A DNA stretch of 64,000 bases from an uncultured Pelagibacteraceae bacterium. GTDB taxonomy: Bacteria; Pseudomonadota; Alphaproteobacteria; Pelagibacterales; AG-422-B15. The stretch covers positions 47,003 to 111,002 of the forward strand of contig CABYZG010000005.1 in assembly GCA_902523455.1 (NCBI GenBank), given 5' to 3'. Position 1 is the stretch's first letter, and each line of letters begins with the position of its first letter. Under the pieces are notes generated by a model. That model was not told where the DNA came from. It searched no databases and was given only the letters and a program-made list of their open reading frames with translations. Below are positions 55,580-64,000 of the stretch, one piece after another. Position numbers and translations under genes: made by a program.

Positions 55580-55709
55580 TTAAAAGACACAATATATAGC
55601 GGTGCCAATTTGCCTTTTTTGTTTCTACTTTATTTGTTTCTCTTCGAATTAAAACTGTGATTATATTTTCCTTTATTTAATTAATTAAATCAAAAAGGAT
55701 TAATCACTT

Positions 55710-56735
55710 ATGAATACAATGAGAATTAGTTTCCTTGGATTAGTTTGTTCAGTGTTGATGGTACCAGCTGCATTCGCTGGAACGTTGGACACTGTTAAAT
55801 CACAAGGATTTTTCAACTGTGGTGTAAGTCAGGGAGTTCCTGGTTTTTCAAACCCAGATGCAGATGGAAACTGGAGTGGTATTGATGTAGACGTATGTCG
55901 TGCTGTCTCAGCTGCCATTTTTGGTGATCCAGATAAAGTAAAGTATGTACCTCTTACTGCAAAAGAGAGATTTACAGCACTTCAAGCTGGAGAAATTGAC
56001 GTATTATCACGAAACACTACTTGGACATTGTCACGTGACGCTCAAATTGGTTTAGAGTTTGCAGGCGTTAACTTCTATGATGGTCAAGGTTTCATGGTTA
56101 GAAAAGACTCAGGCATTACTAGTGCAATGGAACTAGATGGCGCAAGTGTTTGCACTAACCTTGGTACTACTACTGAATTAAATATGGCTGACTTTTTTAG
56201 AGCAAATGGCATGGCTTATGAGCCAGTTGTTTTCGAAAAAGCTGACGAGGTTGTAAACGCTTATGACGAAGGTCGTTGCGATACTTATACAACTGATAAA
56301 TCAGGTTTAGCAGCTCAAAGAACAAAACTAGCTGACCCAGAAGCACACGTTGTTCTTCCTGAAACAATTTCTAAAGAACCTTTAGGACCTGTTGTTAGAG
56401 AAGGTGATGGAGACTGGGCTGACGTTGTTAGATGGTCATTGAACGCTATGATTGAAGCTGAAGAATTCGGCTTAACTCAATCTAATGCTAAGACAGAGTG
56501 CGCCCTAACTTCAAACCCTGTAGTTGCAAGACTATGTGGTAAAGAAGGTGGAACAGGCGCAGGCTTAAACTTAGGTGAGAGCTGGTCATATGACATCGTT
56601 ACTATGGTAGGAAACTACGGTGATGTTTACGAAAAACACGTTGGAGAAAATACTCCTGTAGGCCTTGCAAGAGCAGGATCACCTAATGCTTCTTATAAAG
56701 ATGGTGGAGTGCTTTATGCTCCTCCTGCTAGATAA
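55710..56735 (+). CDS. aapJ: general L-amino acid ABC transporter, periplasmic binding protein
   Basis: A 341-residue periplasmic binding protein of the AapJ/YhdW family. The signal peptide spans about 1-23 (ending AAFAG). GFFNCGVSQGVPGFSNPDADGNW, LSRNTTWTLSRDAQ and RCDTYTTDKSGLAAQR are family features. The ATG at 55710 has AAGGA 9 nt upstream, after a 130-bp leader that probably holds the operon promoter. The gene looks richer in G and C than its neighbours, in keeping with high expression. A strong terminator follows. Confidence 0.95.
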   Translation: MNTMRISFLGLVCSVLMVPAAFAGTLDTVKSQGFFNCGVSQGVPGFSNPDADGNWSGIDVDVCRAVSAAIFGDPDKVKYVPLTAKERFTALQAGEIDVLSRNTTWTLSRDAQIGLEFAGVNFYDGQGFMVRKDSGITSAMELDGASVCTNLGTTTELNMADFFRANGMAYEPVVFEKADEVVNAYDEGRCDTYTTDKSGLAAQRTKLADPEAHVVLPETISKEPLGPVVREGDGDWADVVRWSLNAMIEAEEFGLTQSNAKTECALTSNPVVARLCGKEGGTGAGLNLGESWSYDIVTMVGNYGDVYEKHVGENTPVGLARAGSPNASYKDGGVLYAPPAR

Positions 56736-56767
56736 TACTAAAATAAATTTCTAGCAAAGATCACTTT

Positions 56768-56795
56768 AAAGGGGGCCACTTGGCCCCCTTTTTTT
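56768..56795 (+). terminator. strong intrinsic terminator between aapJ and aapQ
   Basis: GGGGGCCA (56771-56778) pairs perfectly with TGGCCCCC (56781-56788) across a CT turn, followed by seven T (56789-56795) and preceded by AAA that can extend the stem. It lies 33 bp after the aapJ stop and 41 bp before aapQ. Partial read-through would give far more binding protein than membrane components. Confidence 0.93.
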
Positions 56796-56836
56796 ATGTG
56801 TAAATAATTCAAATCAATATATAGTTTTTAGCGGTT

Positions 56837-58015
56837 ATGGAGACGGATAGATCAAAATTAGGAAGTTTTCTATTTAATAGAAGTGTTCAAGGAGTCTTTT
56901 ATCAGCTTATCACATTAGGGTTAGTAGCTCTTGGTATTTATTACATAGTCACTAATACAGCTCGCAATATGCTTGAAAGAGGATTAGCAAGTGGTTTTCA
57001 TTTTTTAGGGGTTGAATCTCAATTTGATATAGGTATGACTCTTATAGAATATTCTCCTACATCTACTTATTTTGACTCTTTCATTGTTGGTTTATTGAAT
57101 ACGTTGCTGGTTGCAGGAATAGGAATTCTTTTTGCAACAATAATCGGATTTACAATAGGTATCATGAGGTTATCATCTAATTGGTTGATCGCAAAGATCG
57201 CAGAGGCTTATGTTGAGATTCTAAGAAATATCCCATTACTTCTTCAAATATTTTTTTGGTACTTTGCTGTTTTAAGGGCACTTCCAAAACCCAAGCAAAG
57301 TTTAGAGCTTTACGATTCATTTTTTCTAAATAACAGAGGTTTGTTTATACCTGACACAGTATTTGGTGAGGGTTCTTCAATAATATTTTACTTGCTTTGG
57401 CTAACAATAATAATTTCAATTGGAATATTCATTTGGGCAAAACGCAGACAAAATAGAACTGGAGAGAGATTCCCTGCTTTCTATGTATCAACTGCATTAA
57501 TTTTAGGCACATTCTTTATTAGTTTAGCTGCTACTGGTTTTCCTGTTTCTTTTGAATACCCGGAATTAAAAGGTTTTAATTTTAAAGGGGGCGTAAAGTT
57601 AATACCTGAATTAGTTGCTCTAACTTTTGCGCTAGCTATGTACACAGCTTCATTTATTGCAGAGGTAGTCAGAGGCGGTATCATGGCAGTTTCGAAGGGA
57701 CAAACTGAAGCTGCTAAATCAGTTGGACTTAAACAAAATCTAATACTTCGTCTAATTATAATTCCTCAGGCTTTGCGGGTGATTGTACCGCCATTAACTA
57801 ATCAATATTTAAACTTAACTAAAAACTCTTCCTTGGCGGCTGCTATTGCATATCCTGATCTCGTTTTGGTATTTGCTGGAACGGCATTAATGCAAACTGG
57901 TCAAGCGATTGAAATTATTGGAATGGTGATGGGTGTATATCTTTTTTTAAGCCTTTTCACATCTTTAATTATGAATCTATTTAACAGATTTATGAAAGTT
58001 GATGGTGAAAGATAA
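56837..58015 (+). CDS. aapQ: general L-amino acid ABC transporter permease AapQ
   Basis: A 392-residue inner-membrane permease with about eight segments. GLLNTLLVAGIGILFATIIGFTIG starts the core. YVEILRNIPLLLQIFFWYF and the EAA loop EVVRGGIMAVSKGQTEAAKSVGLKQ contact the ATPase AapP. The inserted region between the first and later segments is typical of AapQ/YhdX. The stop TAA is followed by the aapM ATG without a gap. Confidence 0.95.
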   Translation: METDRSKLGSFLFNRSVQGVFYQLITLGLVALGIYYIVTNTARNMLERGLASGFHFLGVESQFDIGMTLIEYSPTSTYFDSFIVGLLNTLLVAGIGILFATIIGFTIGIMRLSSNWLIAKIAEAYVEILRNIPLLLQIFFWYFAVLRALPKPKQSLELYDSFFLNNRGLFIPDTVFGEGSSIIFYLLWLTIIISIGIFIWAKRRQNRTGERFPAFYVSTALILGTFFISLAATGFPVSFEYPELKGFNFKGGVKLIPELVALTFALAMYTASFIAEVVRGGIMAVSKGQTEAAKSVGLKQNLILRLIIIPQALRVIVPPLTNQYLNLTKNSSLAAAIAYPDLVLVFAGTALMQTGQAIEIIGMVMGVYLFLSLFTSLIMNLFNRFMKVDGER

Positions 58016-59098
58016 ATGAGCACTACCAACAAAGAGATCGGACCTCCAGTTATCGAGTTAGGAGCAATGGGATGGCTTAGAAAAAATCTTTTTTCTAATT
58101 GGTATAATTCTTTACTTACAATTTTCGGCTTATACCTACTTTACATTCTAATTCCTCCTTTACTCAACTGGATATTTTTAGATGCAAATTTTGTTGGCTC
58201 GACCCGGGATGACTGCACAAACGAAGGAGCATGCTGGATATTTATTCAACAAAACATCAAGCTTATATTTTATGGACTATATCCAACTGAAGAATTATGG
58301 AGAATAAATTTTGTCTATCTTATTCTATTTATATCAGGTGTATATCTTCTAATTCCTAATCTGAAGCATAAAGGGTGGGTAGGTGCTTTTCTGCTTATAA
58401 TTTTTCCAATCATCTGCGTGATTATGTTGTCAGGTGGTCTTGGTCTTGAAGCGGTCGAAACTCGTTTATGGGGCGGATTATTTTTAACACTAGTTATCGC
58501 AGGAGTTGGAATTGTATTATCTCTACCAATTGGAGTAATGCTAGCTCTGGGTAGAAGGTCTAAGCTTCCGGTAGTTTCAATTTTATGTACAATATTTATT
58601 GAAATTTGGAGAGGTGTTCCGCTTATAACAGTCTTATTTATGGCCTCAAATATGTTTCCATTATTTATGCCTGAGGGAGTCAACTTTGACAAATTAATTC
58701 GAGCTTTGATTGGAGTAATGTTTTTTTCAGCTGCGTACTTAGCAGAAGTTGTACGAGGAGGTTTACAGGCAATGCCAAAGGGCCAGTATGAAGCATCGCA
58801 AGCTGTTGGGTTAACGTATTGGAGAATGATGGCATTAGTAATTTTACCTCAGTCACTTAAGATGGTAATCCCTGCGATTATAGGAAGCTTTATAGCAATA
58901 TTTAAGGATACAACCCTTGTTTTAGTTATAGGTTTATTCGATTTTCTTGGTATTATTCAGTTTGTTGGAACAAATCCAGATTGGTTAGGCTTCTCTCATG
59001 AGGGATATGTTTTTGCTGCTGCAGTATTTTGGGTTTTTTGTTATGCTATGAGCTGGTATAGTCAACGCCTCGAAAAGAAACTAGATACAGGAAGATAA
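58016..59098 (+). CDS. aapM: general L-amino acid ABC transporter permease AapM
   Basis: A 360-residue second permease. [45 protein letters not shown] and the EAA loop [23 protein letters not shown] match AapM/YhdY. The N-terminal extension with extra membrane segments and the two-cysteine loop ([10 protein letters not shown]) are in the usual place. It directly abuts aapQ and is followed after 2 bases by aapP. Confidence 0.95.
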   Translation: MSTTNKEIGPPVIELGAMGWLRKNLFSNWYNSLLTIFGLYLLYILIPPLLNWIFLDANFVGSTRDDCTNEGACWIFIQQNIKLIFYGLYPTEELWRINFVYLILFISGVYLLIPNLKHKGWVGAFLLIIFPIICVIMLSGGLGLEAVETRLWGGLFLTLVIAGVGIVLSLPIGVMLALGRRSKLPVVSILCTIFIEIWRGVPLITVLFMASNMFPLFMPEGVNFDKLIRALIGVMFFSAAYLAEVVRGGLQAMPKGQYEASQAVGLTYWRMMALVILPQSLKMVIPAIIGSFIAIFKDTTLVLVIGLFDFLGIIQFVGTNPDWLGFSHEGYVFAAAVFWVFCYAMSWYSQRLEKKLDTGR

Positions 59099-59100
59099 GT

Positions 59101-59838
59101 ATGAGTTCTGAATTAATGATAGAAATGAAAAATGTTCACAAATGGTTCGGTGAACTGCATGTACTAAATGATATTAATCTTGAAATTAACAAAGGAGAAA
59201 AGATTGTGATTTGTGGTCCATCTGGATCTGGCAAATCAACGCTTATCAGATGCATCAATAGATTAGAAGAGCATCAAAGAGGTAATATTATAGTTGAAGG
59301 CACAGAGTTGACTAATGATAGCAGGAGTATTGAGAGAATTCGTGGAGAAGTTGGAATGGTATTTCAACAATTCAATTTGTTTCCCCATTTATCTATATTA
59401 GACAATTGTTCTCTTGCTCCTATATGGGTACGCAAACTACCGAAGGCTGAAGCTAAAGAAAAAGCAATGGAGTATTTAAAACGTGTTCAAATTGATGATC
59501 AGGCACATAAGTATCCGGCTCAGTTGTCTGGAGGACAGCAGCAAAGAGCTGCAATTGCAAGAGCTCTTTGTATGGAGCCAAGAATAATGCTTTTTGATGA
59601 GCCAACCTCAGCTCTAGATCCGGAGATGATTAAAGAAGTACTAGATGTGATGGTTGGCCTTGCCCAAGGCGGTATGACAATGATTGTTGTTACACACGAA
59701 ATGGGATTTGCCAAAGAGGTTGCTGATAGCATTATTTTCATGGATGAGGGACAAATCGTAGAAGCAAAAAATCCAAAAGACTTTTTTGACAATCCTGAAA
59801 GTGAGCGGACTAAAACATTCTTAAGTCAAATTTTATAA
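59101..59838 (+). CDS. aapP: general L-amino acid ABC transporter ATPase AapP
   Basis: A 245-residue ATPase. Walker A is GPSGSGKST (39-47), the Q-loop is in [13 protein letters not shown], the signature is LSGGQQQR, Walker B is [12 protein letters not shown] and the switch His is in VTHEMGFA. It powers uptake through AapQM and is the last gene of the operon. It ends 2 bp before the convergent tRNA-Asn. Confidence 0.97.
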   Translation: MSSELMIEMKNVHKWFGELHVLNDINLEINKGEKIVICGPSGSGKSTLIRCINRLEEHQRGNIIVEGTELTNDSRSIERIRGEVGMVFQQFNLFPHLSILDNCSLAPIWVRKLPKAEAKEKAMEYLKRVQIDDQAHKYPAQLSGGQQQRAAIARALCMEPRIMLFDEPTSALDPEMIKEVLDVMVGLAQGGMTMIVVTHEMGFAKEVADSIIFMDEGQIVEAKNPKDFFDNPESERTKTFLSQIL

Positions 59839-59840
59839 TT

Positions 59841-59916
59841 TGGCTCCCCGGACTGGACTCGAACCAGTGACAAAGCGGTTAACAGCCGCTTGCTCTACCA
59901 ACTGAGCTACCGGGGA
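59841..59916 (-). tRNA. tRNA-Asn (anticodon GTT), CCA encoded
   Basis: Read on the minus strand, the acceptor stem TCCCCGG/CCGGGGA has discriminator G and an encoded CCA (59843-59841). The anticodon loop CTGTTAA gives GTT. The T-arm CTGGTTCGAGTCCAG is perfect. It converges on aapP and diverges from the winged-helix/TPR gene. Confidence 0.97.
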
Positions 59917-59991
59917 TTATGTTGTTTCTTATAACAAAAGATAAAGTTTATATCTAGTTTTACTTCAATAAGAAAGATATAAATATTCTTA

Positions 59992-61008
59992 ATGACAGTA
60001 CAAAAAGACAATATTTATGAGTTTGGATTTGGGAGAAGTGATCAAGTATCTAAAAATGTAAATTTACTTGATGAAGCTGTATTTAGCTTTTTGTACGGTG
60101 GTTTATTTAAAGTACTTAAATCACTTGCGCTTACAAGTTTATTAGATTTAGAAATTGTATTTAGGCTTTACGTGAATTTTTATAAAGGTCTTTCATTTTA
60201 TGACATTCAATATTTTACTCAATCCCCAGAAAGAACCCTTTGGAGGAGGTTAAAATATCTTGAAGAGAATGGAGTAATAAGAAAATCAAAAAACCAAAAA
60301 GATAAAAGAACAATCAGGTTTTTATTATCAAAAAACTCATATGATAAATTAAGTAGTTCAATTCCAAAAGAAGACTTAGCTATTACCATTTCAAAAATTG
60401 CTATGTCTTACGCTGACAAACTTTGGATGTTTAATGTAAGAGATCCCAACAAAGTTAGAAAAACACTTTTAAACCTCGCAAGAAGTTCAGTTTCATTAAA
60501 TGAAAATAATTTTCTTTGTCAATTTGCCTTTGGATTATCATATTATTATGGTGGTAATTTTGATCTTGCTTTGAATCATTCTTACAACTCAATCAAGCTA
60601 AATAAGAAATTTGCACATGGACGTCGATTATTTGGTTCATCCTTGTTTCAAATTGATGAGAAAAAAAGAGCATATCAAGAGATGGACAAAGCACTTGAAT
60701 TATACGAGGATATTTATGGGCAATGGAGAACATATTATGAGCTTTGGAGATTCAATTTTATTGATGAAAAAATTAAGGATGCGCAAAAATATTCAGAAAA
60801 ATTAATAAGACTGCAGCCAGAATATCCACAATCTTATATTGCCTATCTTGCTTCGCATGAAAAAGGTACATCGATAAGGTCAATGAAAAGTAAACTCAAT
60901 CAATTGCTACCGAATTTTTCACCTCCGATGATAAAAAATTTTCATTCATGGATACGTGATGATCAAGCAGATAGAATTATTCAATCACTCAAAAAACACC
61001 TAATTTAA
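59992..61008 (+). CDS. predicted winged-helix regulator with C-terminal TPR-like repeats, unrecognised
   Basis: A 338-residue protein I cannot assign to a named family. Residues about 55-125 look like a MarR-type winged helix: LEIVFRLYVNFYKGLS, SPERTLWRRLKYLEENGVIRKSKN, then a wing with KDKRTIRFLLS. Residues about 155-315 look like TPR units: NENNFLCQFAFGLSYYYGGNFDLALNHSYNSIKLNKKFAHGRRLFGSSLF, then KRAYQEMDKALELYEDI and EKLIRLQPEYPQSYIAYLA. No membrane segment is seen. It stands alone between two minus-strand tRNA genes. Confidence 0.62.
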   Translation: MTVQKDNIYEFGFGRSDQVSKNVNLLDEAVFSFLYGGLFKVLKSLALTSLLDLEIVFRLYVNFYKGLSFYDIQYFTQSPERTLWRRLKYLEENGVIRKSKNQKDKRTIRFLLSKNSYDKLSSSIPKEDLAITISKIAMSYADKLWMFNVRDPNKVRKTLLNLARSSVSLNENNFLCQFAFGLSYYYGGNFDLALNHSYNSIKLNKKFAHGRRLFGSSLFQIDEKKRAYQEMDKALELYEDIYGQWRTYYELWRFNFIDEKIKDAQKYSEKLIRLQPEYPQSYIAYLASHEKGTSIRSMKSKLNQLLPNFSPPMIKNFHSWIRDDQADRIIQSLKKHLI

Positions 61009-61014
61009 AATGAA

Positions 61015-61088
61015 TGGAGGCCACGACCGGAATCGAACCGGTATACAAGGATTTGCAGTCCTCTGCGTAACCATTCCGCCACGTGGCC
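61015..61088 (-). tRNA. tRNA-Cys (anticodon GCA), CCA encoded
   Basis: Read on the minus strand, the acceptor stem GGCCACG/CGTGGCC has discriminator T and an encoded CCA (61017-61015). The anticodon loop ACTGCAAAT gives GCA. The T-arm CCGGTTCGATTCCGG is perfect. It converges on the winged-helix/TPR gene with a 6-bp gap. Confidence 0.97.
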
Positions 61089-61182
61089 TAAATGTAAGTT
61101 TTATATATCATTAATAATCACAAAATGTGAATAATTTTGAAAAGTAAGTAATCATATACTATAAAAACGTATCAATAAAATT

Positions 61183-61833
61183 ATGGCAGAAGCAACACTC
61201 AATAAAAATATGATTGAAGGGCAAATCAAGCCAATTAATGGCATGAGTGAGGAACTACTCTCCGTTTTCTATTCACTTGATAGAAACGACTTCATGCCCG
61301 ACGCCATGAAAGAAATGTCATATGTTGAGAAAAATATCATATTACAAGATAAAAGAACAATTTTGAAGCCAAGTCTTATTGCTCAAATAGCTTTAAGCAT
61401 AAACTTGAACGCTAACGAGAATGTTTTGATATTAGGAGCAACTACCGGTTATCTAAGTGCAATTTTATCTCATTTAGCGGAAACAGTCATCGTTGTTGAA
61501 GAAAATGAGCAACTTCTAAATAATTCTGAAAATGCAATAAAAAAAAATAATATAAATAATGTAGTCTTCGTTAAAAATGAAATTGTGAAAGGATATAATG
61601 AACAATCACCTTTTAATGCAATTATAATTGAAGGTGCTATTCAAGAGATTCCGATAAATATAATTGATCAATTAGATGAAGGAGGAAGACTTTTTGCTAT
61701 TGTTCAAGAAGGAGAAATCTGTTCAGCCAAATTATTCAAAAAGAACAGGCTTTCAATTAGTGAACAAAAGTTATTTAATTGCACATTGCCAGTCTTAAGC
61801 ATGTTCATTAAAAAAAATAGCTTTAGTTTCTAA
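61183..61833 (+). CDS. pcm: protein-L-isoaspartate O-methyltransferase family protein
   Basis: A 216-residue SAM-dependent methyltransferase. NMIEGQIKPINGMSEELLSVF and RNDFMPDAM resemble the alphaproteobacterial PIMT N-terminus. LQDKRTILKPSLIAQIA is the substrate-loop region. ENVLILGATTGYLSAILSHLAETVIVVEEN is the SAM site, with GATTGY in place of the usual GSGSGY. This pcm lies before tolC and popZ in many alphaproteobacteria; tolC is absent here. Whether it still repairs isoaspartate is uncertain. Confidence 0.82.
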   Translation: MAEATLNKNMIEGQIKPINGMSEELLSVFYSLDRNDFMPDAMKEMSYVEKNIILQDKRTILKPSLIAQIALSINLNANENVLILGATTGYLSAILSHLAETVIVVEENEQLLNNSENAIKKNNINNVVFVKNEIVKGYNEQSPFNAIIIEGAIQEIPINIIDQLDEGGRLFAIVQEGEICSAKLFKKNRLSISEQKLFNCTLPVLSMFIKKNSFSF

Positions 61834-61859
61834 CTACTTATCGCTATAAAAGTAATATA

Positions 61860-62267
61860 ATGAATAAAAATAGTCCAAATACAGAAGAGATACTAGATGC
61901 TATCAAAAATATGATGTCCGAAAAATCTTTACATCAGGATGAAGGGCTGCCTAAAGATGTAATTGAGCTCACAAATCCAATAGATGAAGAAGTAAAAAAA
62001 GAAGATGAGAAGATAGACATACTAGAATTGTCTAATCCAATTAATGATAAGAAAATAACAAATATTGAAGAGGATAAAGCCAAACTAGATATAAGTATTG
62101 CAGATACAGTAAATGAGGAACAAATTAAACGAGCGGTGCGAGATGCAGTAGCTTCATTACCGCAATCAAAATTAGATCAAATCATTAATGAAGAGCTAAC
62201 AAAAATTATACAAGAGAGATTAAATTCATCAAAAATCATCATTAGCACAGAAAATAAAAAAAACTAA
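61860..62267 (+). CDS. popZ: PopZ-like polar organising protein (DUF2497)
   Basis: A 135-residue acidic protein. The N-terminal NTEEILDAIKNMMSEK matches the DUF2497/PopZ helix. A low-complexity acidic linker follows with two near-identical units, DVIELTNPI (33-41) and DILELSNPI (53-61), 20 residues apart. The C-terminal helices (about 85-130) include IKRAVRDAVASLP and LDQIINEELTKIIQERL. It is shorter than Caulobacter PopZ. The one-base overlap with valS is the conserved synteny and supports the call. Confidence 0.74.
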   Translation: MNKNSPNTEEILDAIKNMMSEKSLHQDEGLPKDVIELTNPIDEEVKKEDEKIDILELSNPINDKKITNIEEDKAKLDISIADTVNEEQIKRAVRDAVASLPQSKLDQIINEELTKIIQERLNSSKIIISTENKKN

Positions 62268-64000
62268 TGTTGGAAAAATATTATCGACCCAGTCTTGTTG
62301 AGGATAAAATTTACAAAACATGGGAAAATGATGGAGATTTTAAACCTTTAAAGTCCTCAAGTGACGCTTACTGTATAGTGATCCCTCCTCCAAATGTTAC
62401 AGGAACACTTCATATGGGTCATGCTCTAAATAATACTCTCCAGGATATCTTGGTTAGGTTTTATAGAATGCAGGGCAAAAGTGTTTTGTGGCAGCCTGGT
62501 ACAGACCATGCCGGTATAGCGACAGAAATGGTTGTTGAAAGGGAACTAAAAAAAAGAGGAATAAATAAAAAAGATTTATCTCGTGAACAGTTTATAGAAA
62601 ATGTATGGGAATGGAAAAATCAATCCGGAAATGAAATAATTAATCAATTAAAAAGATTAGGTTGTTCATGTGATTGGTCTAGAGAAAGGTTTACTCTGGA
62701 TGAAGGTTTGTCAAAAGCAGTAAGATTTGTATTCGTCAAATTATATAATGATAAACTTATTTATAAAGATAAAAGACTAAGTAATTGGGATCCAAAATTA
62801 AAAACCACTATTTCAGATTTAGAAGTGATCCAAAAAGAAGTAAAAGGTTCACTCTGGTATATAGACTACAAATTAGAAAATGAAGATAAGGTAATTACAA
62901 TTGCAACAACTAGACCCGAGACAATGCTTGGAGATACGGCGATTGCTGTCCACCCTGAAGACGAAAGGTTCAAAGATTTTGTAGGTAAGTATGCATATAT
63001 TCCCATCATTAATAAAAAAATTATTATTATTGCAGATGAGTATGTAAAAGTGGATCAAGGCTCTGGTGCTGTTAAAATAACTCCAGCTCATGATTTTAAT
63101 GATTATGAAATAGGAAAAAGACATAATCTTGAAGTAATAAATATTTTTAATGAGAATGCTGAGCTTAATGAAAACTGCCCAATCGAATATCAAAATCTTG
63201 ATCGCTTTGAAGCAAGGGAAAAAATTGTAAATGAATTAGAAGCTATTGGAGCACTAAATAAAGTTGAAGAAAATATCCATACTGTGCCATATGGAGATAG
63301 ATCGGGTGAAGTGGTGGAGCCGTGGCTTACAGATCAATGGTTTGTAAATGCAAAAAAATTGTCTTTAAATGCAATCGATAAGGTAAAAACAAAAGAAACA
63401 ACATTTGTTCCTCAAAACTGGGAGAAAACATATTTTGATTGGATGGAAAATATTCAACCTTGGTGCATTTCAAGACAATTAATATGGGGTCACCAAATAC
63501 CGGCTTGGTATGGGCCAGATGGAGAAATTTTTGTCGCCGAAAATTCAGATGATGCTCACAAGATAGCCAGGGAAAGGTACAAAAAAGATGTAAAACTTGT
63601 TCAAGATGAAGATGTTCTTGATACATGGTTTTCTTCAGCTTTATGGCCTTTTTCTACTCTAGGATGGCCTGACGAAACCCCAGAGTTTGAAAAATTTTAT
63701 CCCACATCAACTCTAGTAACCGGTTTCGATATTATATTTTTTTGGGTCGCTCGCATGATGATGATGGGTTTATACTTTACAAATAAAGTTCCATTCAGTG
63801 AAGTGTATGTTCATGCTTTAGTCAGAGATGAAAAAGGACAGAAAATGTCTAAGTCAAAAGGAAATGTAATTGATCCTTTAATATTGATGGATGAGTTTGG
63901 TGCAGACTCTTTAAGAATGACTCTTTGTTCAATGGCTGCTCAAGGTAGAGACATAAAACTTTCAAAGCAGAGAGTTGAGGGTTATAGAAATTTTATTACT
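62267..64000 (+). CDS. valS: valyl-tRNA synthetase, N-terminal part (cut by window edge)
   Basis: The frame is open from the ATG at 62267 to the window end, about 578 codons. The start MLEKYYRPSLVEDKIYKTWE is followed by PPPNVTGTLHMGHALNNTL with the HIGH-type motif HMGH. WQPGTDHAGIATE comes next, then the editing domain, and the second motif GQKMSKSKGNVIDP near 63838-63880. It is a class I synthetase charging tRNA-Val. The ATG overlaps the popZ stop by one base. Confidence 0.96.
   Translation, partial: MLEKYYRPSLVEDKIYKTWENDGDFKPLKSSSDAYCIVIPPPNVTGTLHMGHALNNTLQDILVRFYRMQGKSVLWQPGTDHAGIATEMVVERELKKRGINKKDLSREQFIENVWEWKNQSGNEIINQLKRLGCSCDWSRERFTLDEGLSKAVRFVFVKLYNDKLIYKDKRLSNWDPKLKTTISDLEVIQKEVKGSLWYIDYKLENEDKVITIATTRPETMLGDTAIAVHPEDERFKDFVGKYAYIPIINKKIIIIADEYVKVDQGSGAVKITPAHDFNDYEIGKRHNLEVINIFNENAELNENCPIEYQNLDRFEAREKIVNELEAIGALNKVEENIHTVPYGDRSGEVVEPWLTDQWFVNAKKLSLNAIDKVKTKETTFVPQNWEKTYFDWMENIQPWCISRQLIWGHQIPAWYGPDGEIFVAENSDDAHKIARERYKKDVKLVQDEDVLDTWFSSALWPFSTLGWPDETPEFEKFYPTSTLVTGFDIIFFWVARMMMMGLYFTNKVPFSEVYVHALVRDEKGQKMSKSKGNVIDPLILMDEFGADSLRMTLCSMAAQGRDIKLSKQRVEGYRNFIT

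Noticed and set aside
55601..55620. Possible terminator after the Sel1 gene (GGTGCC...GCC then six T)
   Set aside because: The stem is only about four pairs, two of them G-T, so it is too weak to call.
62873..63193. Minus-strand open frames of about 100 residues inside valS (also 63327-63626)
   Set aside because: They are shadows of the strongly conserved valS frame, which has HMGH and KMSKS motifs.

Overview
The window is a gene-dense, AT-rich stretch of what looks like a streamlined, probably marine, alphaproteobacterial chromosome. The evidence is gene order and family type. The runs ihfA-merR, pcm-popZ-valS, hom-glpX-recJ, lepB-rnc-era-recO-parC and ribD-ribE-ribBA-ribH-nusB are seen together in alphaproteobacteria. 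So are an NDUFS4-like complex I accessory subunit, a CBP3-type cytochrome bc1 chaperone, a DUF2842 protein, a general L-amino-acid AapJQMP transporter and an H+-pyrophosphatase. Very low GC, ATGA/TAATG gene overlaps and intergenic gaps that are mostly under 130 bp fit a SAR11/HIMB59-like oligotroph. The exact clade is inference. No insertion sequence, prophage, CRISPR array or rRNA was seen, and no stretch over 300 bases lacks a gene. The longest gap (37342-37600) holds the metY leader and two promoters.

Layout. 1-5.5 kb: topA (cut by the left edge), plsY, pyrB and ruvX on the minus strand, diverging from gatCAB (tRNA amidotransferase), then tRNA-Ser. 5.6-18.7 kb: a lytic transglycosylase on the minus strand, then one long plus-strand run: dapA, smpB, folK, spoT/rsh, pyrE, pdxJ, acpS, lepB, rnc, era, recO, parC. 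18.7-23.4 kb: an amine-oxidase-like flavoprotein with a beta-hydroxyacid dehydrogenase, converging on hemB and a DUF1295 membrane protein, then a GDPD-family phosphodiesterase. 23.4-29.3 kb: rpiB, glyA, nrdR, the riboflavin genes and nusB. 29.4-36 kb: hppA, bamE, bc1 chaperone, plsX, ihfA, merR-like, rpmG, chorismate mutase, DUF2842, ctaA.

36-43.8 kb: metY (minus strand) behind a structured leader RNA with a transcription terminator, then rplM-rpsI, argC, a small lipoprotein, hom, glpX, recJ and tRNA-Glu. 43.9-48.6 kb: a small accessory block of alternative oxidase, a DUF4149 membrane protein, a 60-residue orphan, a photolyase-related protein, a glutathione peroxidase and an NhaD antiporter. 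48.6-51.1 kb: thiB-thiP under a TPP riboswitch, with no thiQ next to them. 51.1-54.9 kb: a thioesterase, an epoxide-hydrolase-like enzyme, tRNA-Pro, aguA-aguB (agmatine to putrescine), the NDUFS4-like subunit and tRNA-Arg. 54.9-64 kb: a Sel1-repeat protein, aapJQMP with a strong terminator after aapJ, tRNA-Asn, an unrecognised winged-helix/TPR protein, tRNA-Cys, a pcm-like methyltransferase, a short popZ and valS (cut by the right edge).

Most of the window is housekeeping. The parts most worth a second look are the metY leader RNA; the metY terminator inside the ctaA coding region; the bamE/chaperone pair with 1 bp between start codons; promoters whose -10 boxes lie so close to the start codon that the mRNA should be leaderless (ihfA, rplM and others); the RibBA protein lacking its cyclohydrolase cysteines; the thiB-thiP pair without an ATPase; and the winged-helix/TPR protein between two tRNA genes. 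I did not find a convincing wholly new multi-gene system.
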